Shown one piece after another: positions 53,069 through 62,033 of a stretch of 64,000 nucleotides of DNA (position 1 is its first letter; every line of letters begins with the position of its first letter). The notes beneath the pieces were generated by a model. It was not told the origin of the DNA, did no database searches, and saw only the letters and a list, made by a program, of their open reading frames with translations. The translations under genes were made by a program, and so were the position numbers. This DNA is from Rhizomicrobium sp. (GTDB taxonomy: Bacteria; Pseudomonadota; Alphaproteobacteria; Micropepsales; Micropepsaceae): the NCBI GenBank assembly GCA_037200985.1, contig JBBCGJ010000001.1:2146756-2210755 (forward strand), in the 5' to 3' direction.

Positions 53069-54031
53069 ATGTCGAACGGTGGATTTTCTGCCACGCGTCG
53101 CAATCTTCTGATGGCCGCCGCCGCCACGAGCGGACTTATCGCCGCCGGAATTCCGGTGGCCGCCCCGGCATCGCCCGCCACAACCTCAGGAGAACATTCC
53201 ATGGATTGGGTCAAGACAAAGGACGGCGTGGACATCTATTACAAGGATTGGGGTCCGCGCGACGCTCAGCCCATCGTGTTCAGCCATGGCTGGCCGCTCT
53301 CGGCCGATGATTGGGACGCGCAGCTTCTCTTCTTCCTCAACCATGGCTATCGCGTGATCGCGCATGACCGGCGCGGCCACGGCCGCTCGTCGCAGGTCAG
53401 CGGTGGCCACGATATGGATCACTATGCCGACGACCTCGCGGCCGTGACGGAGCATCTCAACCTCAAGAAGGCGATCCATATCGGCCATTCGACCGGCGGC
53501 GGCGAAGTCGCCCGCTATATTGGCCGTCACGGCGAAAGCCGCGTCGCCAAGGCGATCCTGATCAGTTCGGTGCCGCCTTTGATGGTGAAGACGCCGGGCA
53601 ATCCCGGCGGCCTGCCCAAGTCGGTGTTCGACGACCTGCAGGCGCAGCTCGCCGCCAACCGCACGGAATTCTACCTCCAATTGGCGTCGGGGCCGTTCTA
53701 CGGCTTCAACCGGCCGGGCGCGAAGGTCCTGCAATCGGTCATCTGGAACTGGTGGCGCCAGGGCATGATGGGTGGCGCCAAGGCGCATTACGACGGCATC
53801 GTGGCGTTCTCGCAGACCGATTTCACCGACGATCTGAAGAAGTTCACCGTGCCGACGCTGGTGACGCAGGGCGACGACGACCAGATCGTGCCCTATGAGG
53901 ACGCCTCGGTCCTGACCGCCAAGATCGTCAAGAATGCGACGCTGAAGATCTACAAGGGCTTTCCGCACGGCATGTGCACGACGGAAGCCGCGACGATCAA
54001 TCCGGATCTGCTGGCCTTCATCAAATCCTAG
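53069..54031 (+). CDS. Tat-exported alpha/beta hydrolase (haloperoxidase/esterase type)
   Basis: 320 residues. A twin-arginine signal ([20 protein letters not shown], residues 8-27) is followed by an alpha/beta hydrolase: [20 protein letters not shown] (oxyanion loop), nucleophile Ser in [20 protein letters not shown] near 140, Asp in [15 protein letters not shown] near 273, and His in GFPHGMCT near 302. It resembles non-heme chloroperoxidases/esterases. The Tat signal indicates it folds before export to the periplasm. The ATG at 53069 starts the signal peptide cleanly. It converges on an SDR gene. Confidence 0.9.
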   Translation: MSNGGFSATRRNLLMAAAATSGLIAAGIPVAAPASPATTSGEHSMDWVKTKDGVDIYYKDWGPRDAQPIVFSHGWPLSADDWDAQLLFFLNHGYRVIAHDRRGHGRSSQVSGGHDMDHYADDLAAVTEHLNLKKAIHIGHSTGGGEVARYIGRHGESRVAKAILISSVPPLMVKTPGNPGGLPKSVFDDLQAQLAANRTEFYLQLASGPFYGFNRPGAKVLQSVIWNWWRQGMMGGAKAHYDGIVAFSQTDFTDDLKKFTVPTLVTQGDDDQIVPYEDASVLTAKIVKNATLKIYKGFPHGMCTTEAATINPDLLAFIKS

Positions 54032-54038
54032 AGGCGCC

Positions 54039-54830
54039 TCACCGGCCGATCCGGCCGGTGACCGGCATCGAGCTCGTCAACCCGCCATCCACCGCAAGGT
54101 GCTGGCCGTTGACGTAGCTCGCCTCGTCGCTCGCCAGGAACAGGGCGGTGTAGGCGATCTCTTCCGGGTGGCCGTAGCGCTTCAGGGGATTGAGCTGGCC
54201 GATGCGATCCTCGGTGCCGCGCTGCTTGGCGTAATCGAAGATCGGCTTGGTCATGCCGGTCTCGATGATGCCGGGGCAGATCGCGTTGACGCGCACATTG
54301 GTGCCGGTGAGATAGTTCGCCGCCGTGGTCACGAGATTGATCACGCCCGCCTTCGAGGCGGAGTAAGGCCCGCCGCCGGCACCGGAGCGGATGCCCGCAA
54401 CCGAGGCGGTGCAGACGATCGAACCCTTCTTGTTGGGCACCATCACCCGCGCCGCATGCTTGATGGCGAGGAACACGCCGATCAGGTTGACGTCCAGCAC
54501 CTGGCGCCAGTGATCGGCCGTCAGCTCGAAGAAGGGCGGCTGGCCGCCGCCCGAGACGCCGGCATTGGCGTAGATCGCGTCGAGCTTGCCGAACTCGCGG
54601 ACCGCGGTGTCGACATAGTTCGCGGCGTCCTCCTCCTTCGACACGTCGGCGACGAGGCCGAGCGCGGTGCCCCCCGCCTCCTTGATCGCTTTCACGGTGT
54701 CGTTCACCGTCTCGACCCGGTCGACCGCGACGACGGAGGCACCCTCCGCCGCGAAAAGTTTCGCGCTCGCCCGTCCGATGCCGCTCGCCGCGCCCGAGAC
54801 GATGGCGACCTTGCCCTTCAACCGATCCAT
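54039..54830 (-). CDS. Short-chain dehydrogenase/reductase
   Basis: 263 residues. KVAIVSGAASGIGRASAKLF near 7-26, DVSKEEDAA, NAGVSGGG near 90, VCTASVAGIRSGAGGGPYSA with the YSASK pair near 160, and INAICPGIIETGMTKPIFD. The C-terminal EIAYTALFLASDEASYVNGQ then HLAVDGGLT completes the classical SDR. Oxidises or reduces an alcohol/ketone with NAD(P). A GGGAGAAGG ribosome site precedes the ATG at 54830. Substrate unknown. Confidence 0.92.
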   Translation of the reverse strand: MDRLKGKVAIVSGAASGIGRASAKLFAAEGASVVAVDRVETVNDTVKAIKEAGGTALGLVADVSKEEDAANYVDTAVREFGKLDAIYANAGVSGGGQPPFFELTADHWRQVLDVNLIGVFLAIKHAARVMVPNKKGSIVCTASVAGIRSGAGGGPYSASKAGVINLVTTAANYLTGTNVRVNAICPGIIETGMTKPIFDYAKQRGTEDRIGQLNPLKRYGHPEEIAYTALFLASDEASYVNGQHLAVDGGLTSSMPVTGRIGR

Positions 54831-54951
54831 GACCTTCTCCCTGTTATCTCTGAGGCCGAGCATGGCGCCTATGCCGAGCCCGTCAAGGCCGCGATTTGGC
54901 GGGGCACACGCCCTATGCGAAACTGCCGCCGGGACATTATCGAACCGTAAC

Positions 54952-56478
54952 ATGGCAGCGCGACAGGCCGTTCTCGGCATCGACCGGGGCGGCTTCCACT
55001 TCGGCGTCACCAAAATCTTCGAGAACGTGTCGTTCCTGCTGGACGACGCGCGCACCGCGCTGGTCGGCGAGAACGGCGCGGGCAAGTCGACCCTGCTGAA
55101 ATGCCTGGCGGGCGAGCTGGAACTGTCGGCCGGGCAGATCGTCAAGTCGCGCGGGTTGCGCGTCGGCACCGTGCCGCAGGAAATCCCGGAGGATCTTGCG
55201 GAGGTGCCGGTGCGCGCGATGCTGGAACGGGCGCTTCCGCCCGACGCGCGCGACGACATCTGGAAGGTCGACGTCCTGCTCGACGAGCTTCGCATCCCGC
55301 CCGAGACCGCGGAGAAGAATTTCGGCGAACTCTCCGGCGGCTGGCAGCGCCTGATGCTGATCGCCGCCGCCAAGCTCGGCGAGCCCGACATCGTCGTGCT
55401 GGACGAGCCGACCAACCATCTCGACATCGAGAACATCAACAAGCTGGAAGCCTGGCTGGCGGAGGACCGGCTGCCGATGCTGATCGTCAGCCACGACCGC
55501 GAATTCCTCGGCCGCACCACGACGCGCACGATCTTCCTGCGCAAGGACGGCGCGCATGCCTTCAAGGCTCCCTTCGCAACGGCGCGCGAGGAACTGCTCC
55601 AGCGCGATGCGACGGCCGCGAAGCACCGCCATCTGGAGGAGCGCGAGGTCAAGCGGCTGGAAAAGGTCGCGGCCCGCTACAAAGCGTGGGGCGTGCTCAA
55701 CTCGAAATTCCACAAGAAGCAGCAGGCGACGCAGAAGCGCATCGCGCGCATCGAGGAAGACGCGACCGAGGTTTATCGCCCCAAGAACCGCAAGCTGGAG
55801 CTGAACGACGAGGCGATCGATGCCAAGGTGGCGCTCAGGCTGTCAAACCTCGTGGTAAAGACGCCGGATGGCGCGCGCACGCTGATCGCCATCGACCGTC
55901 TCGTGATCGCCGCCGGCGAGCGCGTCGCCCTGCTCGGCCCGAACGGCAGCGGCAAGTCGACGCTGCTGAACGTGCTGGCGCGCGCCTTCGATCCCGATCA
56001 GGAGCACTATGACGGCCGCGCCCCGGTGCGGTTCAATCCGGCGACCAGCCTGGTCTATTTCGACCAGCGCATGGCGGACCTGCCGCTCGACATATCGCTG
56101 CGCGACTACATCTGCGAGGTGAAGACGGTGAACAACGCCCAGGCGGTGGCGATCCTCGCCAAGGCGGGCTTTCCCTTCGAGCGGCTGGACGACAAGATCC
56201 GGAAGCTCTCCTATGGCGAGCAGTCGCGGCTGGTCTTCCTGCGGATGAAGCTGCTCAAGCCGAATTTCTATATCCTGGACGAACCGACCAACCACCTCGA
56301 CATCGAAGGCCAGGAAGACCTGGAGGAGCAGCTCGAGGAATCCGACACGACCTGCATCTTCGTCAGCCACGACCGCTATTTCACCCGCACCGCGGCAACC
56401 CGGTTCATCGAAATCCGCAAGGGACGGCTGGTCGAGGTCGAGGACCCGGACGCGTTCTTCGATGCCCAGGTGGATTAG
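54952..56478 (+). CDS. ABC-F family ATPase (tandem ABC domains, no membrane part)
   Basis: 508 residues with two ABC cassettes. First: ALVGENGAGKSTLLKCLAGE, LSGGWQRLMLIAAAKL, VVLDEPTNHLDIENI. The linker RLEKVAARYKAWGVLNSKFH lies at about 225-300. Second: ALLGPNGSGKSTLLNVLARA, LSYGEQSRLVFLRMKL, YILDEPTNHLDIEGQ. ABC-F proteins act on the ribosome, resolving stalled translation or protecting against antibiotics. The missing arm makes it more like Uup/YheS or a short EttA variant than a resistance factor. The second signature LSYGEQ is non-standard. Confidence 0.9.
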   Translation: MAARQAVLGIDRGGFHFGVTKIFENVSFLLDDARTALVGENGAGKSTLLKCLAGELELSAGQIVKSRGLRVGTVPQEIPEDLAEVPVRAMLERALPPDARDDIWKVDVLLDELRIPPETAEKNFGELSGGWQRLMLIAAAKLGEPDIVVLDEPTNHLDIENINKLEAWLAEDRLPMLIVSHDREFLGRTTTRTIFLRKDGAHAFKAPFATAREELLQRDATAAKHRHLEEREVKRLEKVAARYKAWGVLNSKFHKKQQATQKRIARIEEDATEVYRPKNRKLELNDEAIDAKVALRLSNLVVKTPDGARTLIAIDRLVIAAGERVALLGPNGSGKSTLLNVLARAFDPDQEHYDGRAPVRFNPATSLVYFDQRMADLPLDISLRDYICEVKTVNNAQAVAILAKAGFPFERLDDKIRKLSYGEQSRLVFLRMKLLKPNFYILDEPTNHLDIEGQEDLEEQLEESDTTCIFVSHDRYFTRTAATRFIEIRKGRLVEVEDPDAFFDAQVD

Positions 56479-56504
56479 GGAATTTTCCACCTTACTACCC
56501 AAAC

Positions 56505-56589
56505 GTCATCGCCGGCCTTGTGCCGGCGACCCATAATCGCGCCTGATGCAGTTGGGAGTATGGGTGGCCGACACAAGGCCGGCCATGAC
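56505..56589. repeat. Two-hairpin intergenic repeat (copy 4)
   Basis: GTCATCGCCGGCCTTGTGCC GGCG is hairpin one, then ACCCATAAT, a spacer, TATGGGTGGCC, and hairpin two GGCCGACACAAGGCCGGCC, ending ATGAC (56589). Arms differ in sequence from copies 1-3 but the layout is the same. Confidence 0.78.
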
Positions 56590-56612
56590 GGTGTCAGGAT
56601 GGTAAATACCCC

Positions 56613-57299
56613 ATGAACCTCTCCAAACCCCGCGTCGATATCGGGCTCAACACCAACCGCCTCCCGGAAATGCTCGCCTTCTGGCAAAGCGAGATGGGCG
56701 CGCCGTTCGACCATCTGCTGCCGATCCGCAAGGGCCAGGCGCAGCACCGCCACGACCTCAAGGGCTCGGTCCTCAAGATCAACCATTTCGCCGATCCGCT
56801 GCCGCGCGCCGCGCCCACCGGCTATGCCGAGATCCTCGTCGCGCGGCCCGGCGTCAGGGACATCCAGGTTCGGCACGATCCGGACGGCACGCTGGCCTGC
56901 CTCGTTCCGCCCGGCACGCTCGGCATCGAGCAGGTGGGCATCAAGCTCAAGGTCCGCGATCTCGAAGCGCATCGGCGCTTCTACCGCGAGGCGCTGGGCC
57001 TCTCCGAGGTGCCGCACGCCCATGGCGCGTCGTTCCAGGCCGGCGAGACCCTCGTCCTTCTCGAAGAATCCGACGATGCGCCGGACGACGCGGCGTTCCA
57101 GGGCCCCGGCTTCCGCTACATCACCTTCCAGGTCCACAAATGCGACGAAGAGCACGCCCATGTTCTCAGCCATGGCGGTCGCGAAGCGATGAAACCCACG
57201 ACGCTGGGCACCACCGCACGCATCTCCATGGTGCGCGATCCGGACGGCAACTGGATCGAACTCAGCCAGCGCGCGTCGATCACCGGCTCGCTGGAGTAG
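56613..57299 (+). CDS. VOC-family protein with two glyoxalase-like modules
   Basis: 228 residues. Module 1: KPRVDIGLNTNRLPEMLAFW (residues 5-24). Module 2: GIEQVGIKLKVRDLEAHRRF near 108, with HGASFQAGETLVLLEES, then YITFQVHKCDEEHAHVLSHG and DPDGNWIELSQR near the end. Two modules give a complete metal-binding cup in one chain, as in glyoxalase- or extradiol-type enzymes. No substrate-specific residue set is recognised. The next gene begins 26 bases later. Confidence 0.87.
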   Translation: MNLSKPRVDIGLNTNRLPEMLAFWQSEMGAPFDHLLPIRKGQAQHRHDLKGSVLKINHFADPLPRAAPTGYAEILVARPGVRDIQVRHDPDGTLACLVPPGTLGIEQVGIKLKVRDLEAHRRFYREALGLSEVPHAHGASFQAGETLVLLEESDDAPDDAAFQGPGFRYITFQVHKCDEEHAHVLSHGGREAMKPTTLGTTARISMVRDPDGNWIELSQRASITGSLE

Positions 57300-57325
57300 G
57301 CCTGCCGCCTTTGCTACAAGGCGCC

Positions 57326-58201
57326 ATGGAACCGATCTCGACCTTCGACATCGCCCGCTGGAGCGGGCCGTTCGACGAGGCGACGCGCGCCGCCGCGCAG
57401 GATGCGCTCGAAAGCGGCCAGGTGCTCTATTTCCCGAAGCTTCCCTTCACCGTCGGCAACAGCGAGAACACGCTGCTGACCGATGCCCTCTCCAACGGCC
57501 GCGCCAAGAACATCAGCCGCGATCCCGACGGCACCGTGCAGGGCGATGCGGGCTCGGCCGAGGACCGCGCCGCCCTGTCGGCGATGATGGGCCGCTTCGC
57601 CGCGCAGGCGCGTGCGCTCGTGCTGTCGCTGTTCCCCGGCTATGAAGCCACCATCGAACAGGCGCGCACGAGCTATCGACCCGTCGAGATCGCGGGCCGC
57701 ACCTATTCGCCGCTGAGCGACGACAAGCGGCTGCATGTCGACGCTTTCCCGACCCGGCCGCAGCGCGGCCGGCGCATCCTGCGGGTGTTCTCCAACATCC
57801 ATCCGATGGGCGGCGCCCGCGTCTGGCATGTCGGCGAAAAGTTCGAGGACGTCGCGAGGAAATACGCCGCCGCGGCGCGCAAGCCCTTGCCCCTGGAGCC
57901 CTGGCTGTTCGAGCTGCTGGGCGTCACGCGCGGGCGGCGCAGCGCCTATGACTATCTGATGCTCGGTCTGCATGACGGCGCCAAGCTGGACCCCGACTAT
58001 CAGAAGAACGCGCCGCAGGTGGAGTTCGCCTTTCCCGCCGGCACGAGCTGGATGTGCTTCACCGACCAGGCGATGCACGCCGCGCTGTCCGGCCAGTTCG
58101 CCCTGGAGCAGACCTTCCACCTCCCCATCGCGGCCCTGGCCCACCCCGAACGCGCGCCGCTCAAGGTGCTGGAGCGCATGACGGGTCGCGCGCTGGTATG
58201 A
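57326..58201 (+). CDS. kdoO: Kdo hydroxylase (KdoO-like, Fe(II)/2-oxoglutarate dioxygenase family)
   Basis: 291 residues. Family motifs NGRAKNISRDPDGTVQGDAG, RPVEIAGRTYSPLSDDKRLH, HVDAFPTRPQRGRRILRVFS with the His-x-Asp iron-ligand pair near 139, LLGVTRGRRSAYDYLMLGLH, and SWMCFTDQAMHAALSGQFAL with the second His near 254. KdoO turns Kdo in lipid A-core into Ko (the 3-hydroxy form) at the inner leaflet. It fits the lipid A sugar genes at the other end of the window. An Mla operon starts 105 bases downstream. Confidence 0.87.
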   Translation: MEPISTFDIARWSGPFDEATRAAAQDALESGQVLYFPKLPFTVGNSENTLLTDALSNGRAKNISRDPDGTVQGDAGSAEDRAALSAMMGRFAAQARALVLSLFPGYEATIEQARTSYRPVEIAGRTYSPLSDDKRLHVDAFPTRPQRGRRILRVFSNIHPMGGARVWHVGEKFEDVARKYAAAARKPLPLEPWLFELLGVTRGRRSAYDYLMLGLHDGAKLDPDYQKNAPQVEFAFPAGTSWMCFTDQAMHAALSGQFALEQTFHLPIAALAHPERAPLKVLERMTGRALV

Positions 58202-58306
58202 GTTCTCCCCGACTTGCGTCCGCGAGTTCCCACCCGCCGCCTTTGCTTTTCCCGCCGCCCGTGTAGCATGGCCACATAGTCCGTCCCCGGTTAGAGTTCC
58301 GTCCCA

Positions 58307-59461
58307 ATGAGCACCGCCCTCGACGCCACCGACGCGCGTGCCCGATTCCGCATGGAGCGGAAGCCGCGGCTGCTGCGCCTCGTCGCCGAGGGCGTGTGGA
58401 CCACCCGCGACGCCGCCCGGCTCGACGGCCAGCTGCGCGGCATCGACCTGGGCGATGCGACCGAAGCGGAGATCGACGGCTCGGCCCTGGAACGGATCGA
58501 CAGCGCCGGCGCCTGGCTCCTGGTGCGGACCAAGCGCGAATGGGAGGACCGCGGCAAGCGCGTCGCGCCCATCAAGATCCCGACCATGTACGACACGCTG
58601 CTGCACGCGGTCGAGCACGAGCACACCGCCCCGCCCGTCGTCATCCACAACCGGCACACCTTCCTTGCCTTCGTCACCCGGGTCGGCATGGCGACGGTGG
58701 GCGGCCTCAAGCAGGGCATGGGCATCCTGGGCTATATCGGCCGCGTCACGGTCGAGGTCAGCGAGGCGATCTATCACCCGCGCGGCAATCTGCGCGTCGC
58801 GGCCCTGGTGCACCAGATCGAGGAGACCGGCCTCAACGCGCTTCCCATCGTGGGGCTGCTGTCCTTCCTGATCGGCGTGGTGCTCGCCTATCAGGGCGCC
58901 GACCAGCTCAAGCGCTTCGGCGCCGAGGTCTTCACCATCAACCTGCTGGGCGTCGGCCTTCTGCGCGAGCTGGGCGGTCTCGTCACCGCGATCATCGTCG
59001 CCGGCCGGTCCGGCTCGGCCTTCACGGCCCAGATCGGTACCATGCGCGTCAACGAAGAGATCGACGCGATGCAGACCATCGGCATCAACACGGTGGACGC
59101 CCTCGTCCTGCCGCGCGTCATCGGCCTCGTCATCGCGCTCCCCTTCCTCACCCTCTACGCCGACATCATGGGCATGATCGGCGGCGCCGTGATGTGCTAT
59201 TTCGATCTCGGCATCACCATCCCGGTGTTCATGCGCCAGCTCCAGGAAGCCATCAGCGTCAATACCTTCCTGGTCGGCATGATCAAGGCGCCGGTCTTCG
59301 CCTTCATCATCGCCCTCGTCGGCTGCTTCGAGGGCCTGCAGGTCGAGCGCAACGCCGCCAGCGTCGGCAAGCTCACCACCCGTTCGGTGGTCGAATCCAT
59401 CTTCCTGGTGATCGTGATCGACGCGGGCTTCTCGATCATGTTCTCCATATTGGGGATATGA
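58307..59461 (+). CDS. mlaE: MlaE-family permease with N-terminal STAS domain
   Basis: 384 residues. The N-terminal STAS domain (1-110) has DGSALERIDSAGAWLLVRTK and TAPPVVIHNRHTFLAFVTRV. Then the MlaE permease begins near 160: ETGLNALPIVGLLSFLIGVV, GVGLLRELGGLVTAIIVAGR, SGSAFTAQIGTMRVNEEIDA, MQTIGINTVDALVLPRVIG. MlaE is the membrane core of the MlaFEDB lipid-transport ABC system. The STAS part, separate as MlaB in E. coli, is fused here. The stop overlaps the ATPase start (ATGA). Confidence 0.93.
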   Translation: MSTALDATDARARFRMERKPRLLRLVAEGVWTTRDAARLDGQLRGIDLGDATEAEIDGSALERIDSAGAWLLVRTKREWEDRGKRVAPIKIPTMYDTLLHAVEHEHTAPPVVIHNRHTFLAFVTRVGMATVGGLKQGMGILGYIGRVTVEVSEAIYHPRGNLRVAALVHQIEETGLNALPIVGLLSFLIGVVLAYQGADQLKRFGAEVFTINLLGVGLLRELGGLVTAIIVAGRSGSAFTAQIGTMRVNEEIDAMQTIGINTVDALVLPRVIGLVIALPFLTLYADIMGMIGGAVMCYFDLGITIPVFMRQLQEAISVNTFLVGMIKAPVFAFIIALVGCFEGLQVERNAASVGKLTTRSVVESIFLVIVIDAGFSIMFSILGI

Positions 59462-60231
59462 CGATGCCCGGGGGGAGCGAAAAGGACGTCGTCATCAAGG
59501 TCCGCGGCCTCGTCAACGGCTTCGGCCGCCAGCTCCTGCACGACCATATCGACCTCGACGTCTATCGCGGCGAGATCTTGGGCGTGGTCGGCGGCTCGGG
59601 CACCGGCAAATCGGTGTTGCTGCGCTCCATCATCGGCCTCAACCAGATCCGCGAGGGCACTGTCGAGGTGTTCGGCCGCAATACCGAACATTTGAGCGAG
59701 ACGGAGTGGCGCGAGATCGAGATGCGCTGGGGCGTCCTGTTCCAGGAGGGCGCGCTGTTCTCCTCCCAGACCATCGCGGAGAACATCCAGGTTCCGTTGC
59801 GCGAATACACCGATATGAGCCAGGAGCTGATGAACGAGATCGCTTCGATGAAGCTTTCCCTGGTGGGCCTGTCGGAAGACACCGCGCCCAAGCATCCGTC
59901 CGAGCTCTCCGGCGGCATGAAGAAGCGCGCCGGGCTGGCGCGCGCGCTGGCGCTCGATCCGGAGATCGTGTTCCTCGACGAGCCGACCGCCGGCCTCGAC
60001 CCGATCTCGGCCAACATGTTCGACGAGCTGGTCAAGGACCTGCAGCGGAGCCTGAACTTGACCGTGTTCATGGTGACCCACGATCTCGACACGCTGCGCG
60101 CCACGACCGACCGCATCGCGGTCCTGGTGGACAAGAAGATCGTGGTGGGCACGATCGAGGAATTGCGCAAGAACCCGCATCCGTGGATCCAGGAATATTT
60201 CTCCGGCCCGCGCGGCCGGGCGGCGGCCTAA
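59458..60231 (+). CDS. mlaF: MlaF-like ABC ATPase
   Basis: 257 residues. Walker A GVVGGSGTGKSVLLRSIIGL near 41-60, Q-loop GVLFQEGALFSSQTIAENIQ, signature LSGGMKKRAGLARALALDPE, Walker B IVFLDEPTAGLDPISANMFD, H-loop VFMVTHDLDTLR. It powers the MCE transporter that moves phospholipids across the envelope. The start at 59458 overlaps the mlaE stop. Thirteen bases separate it from the MCE gene. Confidence 0.95.
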   Translation: MTMPGGSEKDVVIKVRGLVNGFGRQLLHDHIDLDVYRGEILGVVGGSGTGKSVLLRSIIGLNQIREGTVEVFGRNTEHLSETEWREIEMRWGVLFQEGALFSSQTIAENIQVPLREYTDMSQELMNEIASMKLSLVGLSEDTAPKHPSELSGGMKKRAGLARALALDPEIVFLDEPTAGLDPISANMFDELVKDLQRSLNLTVFMVTHDLDTLRATTDRIAVLVDKKIVVGTIEELRKNPHPWIQEYFSGPRGRAAA

Positions 60232-60244
60232 GGGGGGCGCGAAG

Positions 60245-61120
60245 ATGGAAACCAAGGCCAACTACGTCGCCGTCGGCGCCTTCGTGCTGGCCTGCATGCT
60301 GGCGCTGGTCGTCACCGTGCTGTGGCTCGCGGGCGTGCAGTACAGCCAGGAATACGTCTACTACACCACCAAGTTCACCGGCTCGGTCACCGGCCTCGGC
60401 AAGGGCACCGTGGTCCGCTACAACGGCATCGAGGTCGGCCGCGTCGACAGCCTCGACTTCGCGCCCAACGATCCCTCCAGCGTCATCGCGACCCTGCAGA
60501 TCCGCCCCGATCTCGCCATCTACAACGACGCCAAGGCCTCGATCGCCAGCCAGGGGCTGACCGGCGGCTCCTATGTCGAGATCATCGGCGGCAAGAAGCG
60601 CGCCGAGGCCGACAAGCTGCCCCAGACCACGCGCAAGCCCTATCCGCAGATCGTGTCCCAGCCCTCGGTCTGGGCGACGCTGCAGGAGAGCGCGCCGCAG
60701 GTGGTCGACAAGGTCAACCGGATCGCCGACAAGCTGAACAACATCCTGAGCGAGAAGAACCAGAAGGCGATCGCCGACGTCCTCGCGAACCTCGACACGC
60801 TCACCACGACGCTGGCCGCACACAAGGGCGACATCGAGGCGACTCTGCGCAACACCAACGAGGCGACGCACAACTTCGCCATCGCCAGCCGCGACCTGCA
60901 CCCCACCCTGCTGCAGGCGAATGCCACGCTGCAGAAGCTCGACAAGCTGTCGGCCGACGCCGACGCGGTCGTGACCGGCGACGGGGTGGCGCAGCTGTCC
61001 GCGCTGATCGCCGATTCGCGGCGCCTGGTGGGCAGCCTCACCAAGCTCAGCGACGAACTCAACCGCGAGCCGACGCGCGTGATCTTCGGCGACAGGCGCA
61101 AGGGATACACACCGAAATGA
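60245..61120 (+). CDS. mlaD: MlaD/MCE-domain periplasmic lipid-binding protein
   Basis: 291 residues. One N-terminal anchor helix (YVAVGAFVLACMLALVVTVL, residues 6-25), MCE domain (FTGSVTGLGKGTVVRYNGIE, VGRVDSLDFAPNDPSSVIAT, IASQGLTGGSYVEIIGG), then a helical C-terminal part from about 140 including DVLANLDTLTTTLAAHKGDI. MCE proteins form the hydrophobic periplasmic channel. It overlaps the next gene by four bases (ATGA). Confidence 0.95.
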   Translation: METKANYVAVGAFVLACMLALVVTVLWLAGVQYSQEYVYYTTKFTGSVTGLGKGTVVRYNGIEVGRVDSLDFAPNDPSSVIATLQIRPDLAIYNDAKASIASQGLTGGSYVEIIGGKKRAEADKLPQTTRKPYPQIVSQPSVWATLQESAPQVVDKVNRIADKLNNILSEKNQKAIADVLANLDTLTTTLAAHKGDIEATLRNTNEATHNFAIASRDLHPTLLQANATLQKLDKLSADADAVVTGDGVAQLSALIADSRRLVGSLTKLSDELNREPTRVIFGDRRKGYTPK

Positions 61121-61755
61121 CCAAGCTCCTTCTCGACCGCCGCGCGCTGCTCGCAACCGGCGTCGCCTCGTTGGCGCTGTCGGCCTGCAGCAGCGTGATC
61201 GGCCCGCCCGAGGCGCCGCCGATCTATCTCCTGCGGCCGCCCGTGCCGCCTGCCGACGGGGGGCCGCGCGTCGCCTGGCAGATGTCGATCGTCCTGCCGG
61301 ACGCGCCGGACAGCCTGGACACCACCCGCATCGCGCTGGAGCAGCCCGACGGCACGATGGACTACTACGCCAACTCCACCTGGGCGGATCGCCTCTCCCT
61401 CCTGGTGCAGAGCGCGCTGCTCGATGCCTTCCAGTCGAGCAACCGCATCGTCGCCGTCGGCCGCGACACGGACGGGCTGAAATCGGACTACCTGCTGCAG
61501 ACCGACATCCGCGACTTCGAGGCGATCTACGAGGCGGCCGACACGGCGCCGAACGTGGTAGTGCGCATCCAGACCAGGCTCGTCGCGGCGCGCAGCCGCG
61601 CGATCGCGCGATCCCTGGAGGCGCGGGCGGAAGTGCCGGCGGCCGCCAACACGGTTCCGGCCGTTGTGGCCGCCATGAACAAGGCCCTGGGCGACACGAT
61701 GAGCCAGATCGTCGGCTGGGCCCTCGAAGCGCCGGTCCCGGCGAAGGAATCGTAA
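61117..61755 (+). CDS. ABC-type transport auxiliary lipoprotein (PqiC/DUF330-like)
   Basis: 212 residues. A signal peptide with Arg-rich start (LLDRRALLATGVASLALSAC) ends in lipobox LSACS, Cys near residue 24. The mature domain (VAWQMSIVLPDAPDSLDTTR, WADRLSLLVQSALLDAFQSS, DYLLQTDIRDFEAIYEA, MNKALGDTMSQIVGWAL) matches outer-membrane lipoproteins of MCE systems such as PqiC. It probably docks the MCE channel to the outer membrane. Last gene of the operon mlaE-mlaF-mlaD-lipoprotein. Confidence 0.9.
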   Translation: MTKLLLDRRALLATGVASLALSACSSVIGPPEAPPIYLLRPPVPPADGGPRVAWQMSIVLPDAPDSLDTTRIALEQPDGTMDYYANSTWADRLSLLVQSALLDAFQSSNRIVAVGRDTDGLKSDYLLQTDIRDFEAIYEAADTAPNVVVRIQTRLVAARSRAIARSLEARAEVPAAANTVPAVVAAMNKALGDTMSQIVGWALEAPVPAKES

Positions 61756-61847
61756 GGTCCCCTCGGCGGTTGCCCGGGCGCTAGCAATGCGGAACCTTCG
61801 GGTTCCCGCGCCGTTTCATCATCGCGATCCTTTCCGGGAGTACATCG

Positions 61848-62027
61848 ATGCTGCGGTGGGCGGTTCTCTTTCTGGTGATCGGCCTGGTGGCCGGCATCCT
61901 TGGCTTCGGCGGCATCGCGGGCGCGTCCTTTGCGATCGCCAAGACCCTGTTCTTCGTCTTCATGCTGATCTTCCTGGTCCTGCTGATCGCGGGGCTTACG
62001 GTGGGACGCCGCGTTACGGGCGGTTAG
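61848..62027 (+). CDS. DUF1328 (YtjA-like) small membrane protein
   Basis: 59 residues, just under common ORF cut-offs. [20 protein letters not shown], then [33 protein letters not shown]. Two hydrophobic helices with the conserved GFGGIAG turn are the DUF1328 signature. A GGGAG ribosome site lies before the ATG at 61848. Function unknown; such proteins are often stress-induced. The lipase-like gene starts six bases after the stop. Confidence 0.88.
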   Translation: MLRWAVLFLVIGLVAGILGFGGIAGASFAIAKTLFFVFMLIFLVLLIAGLTVGRRVTGG

Positions 62028-62033
62028 CCGCCC

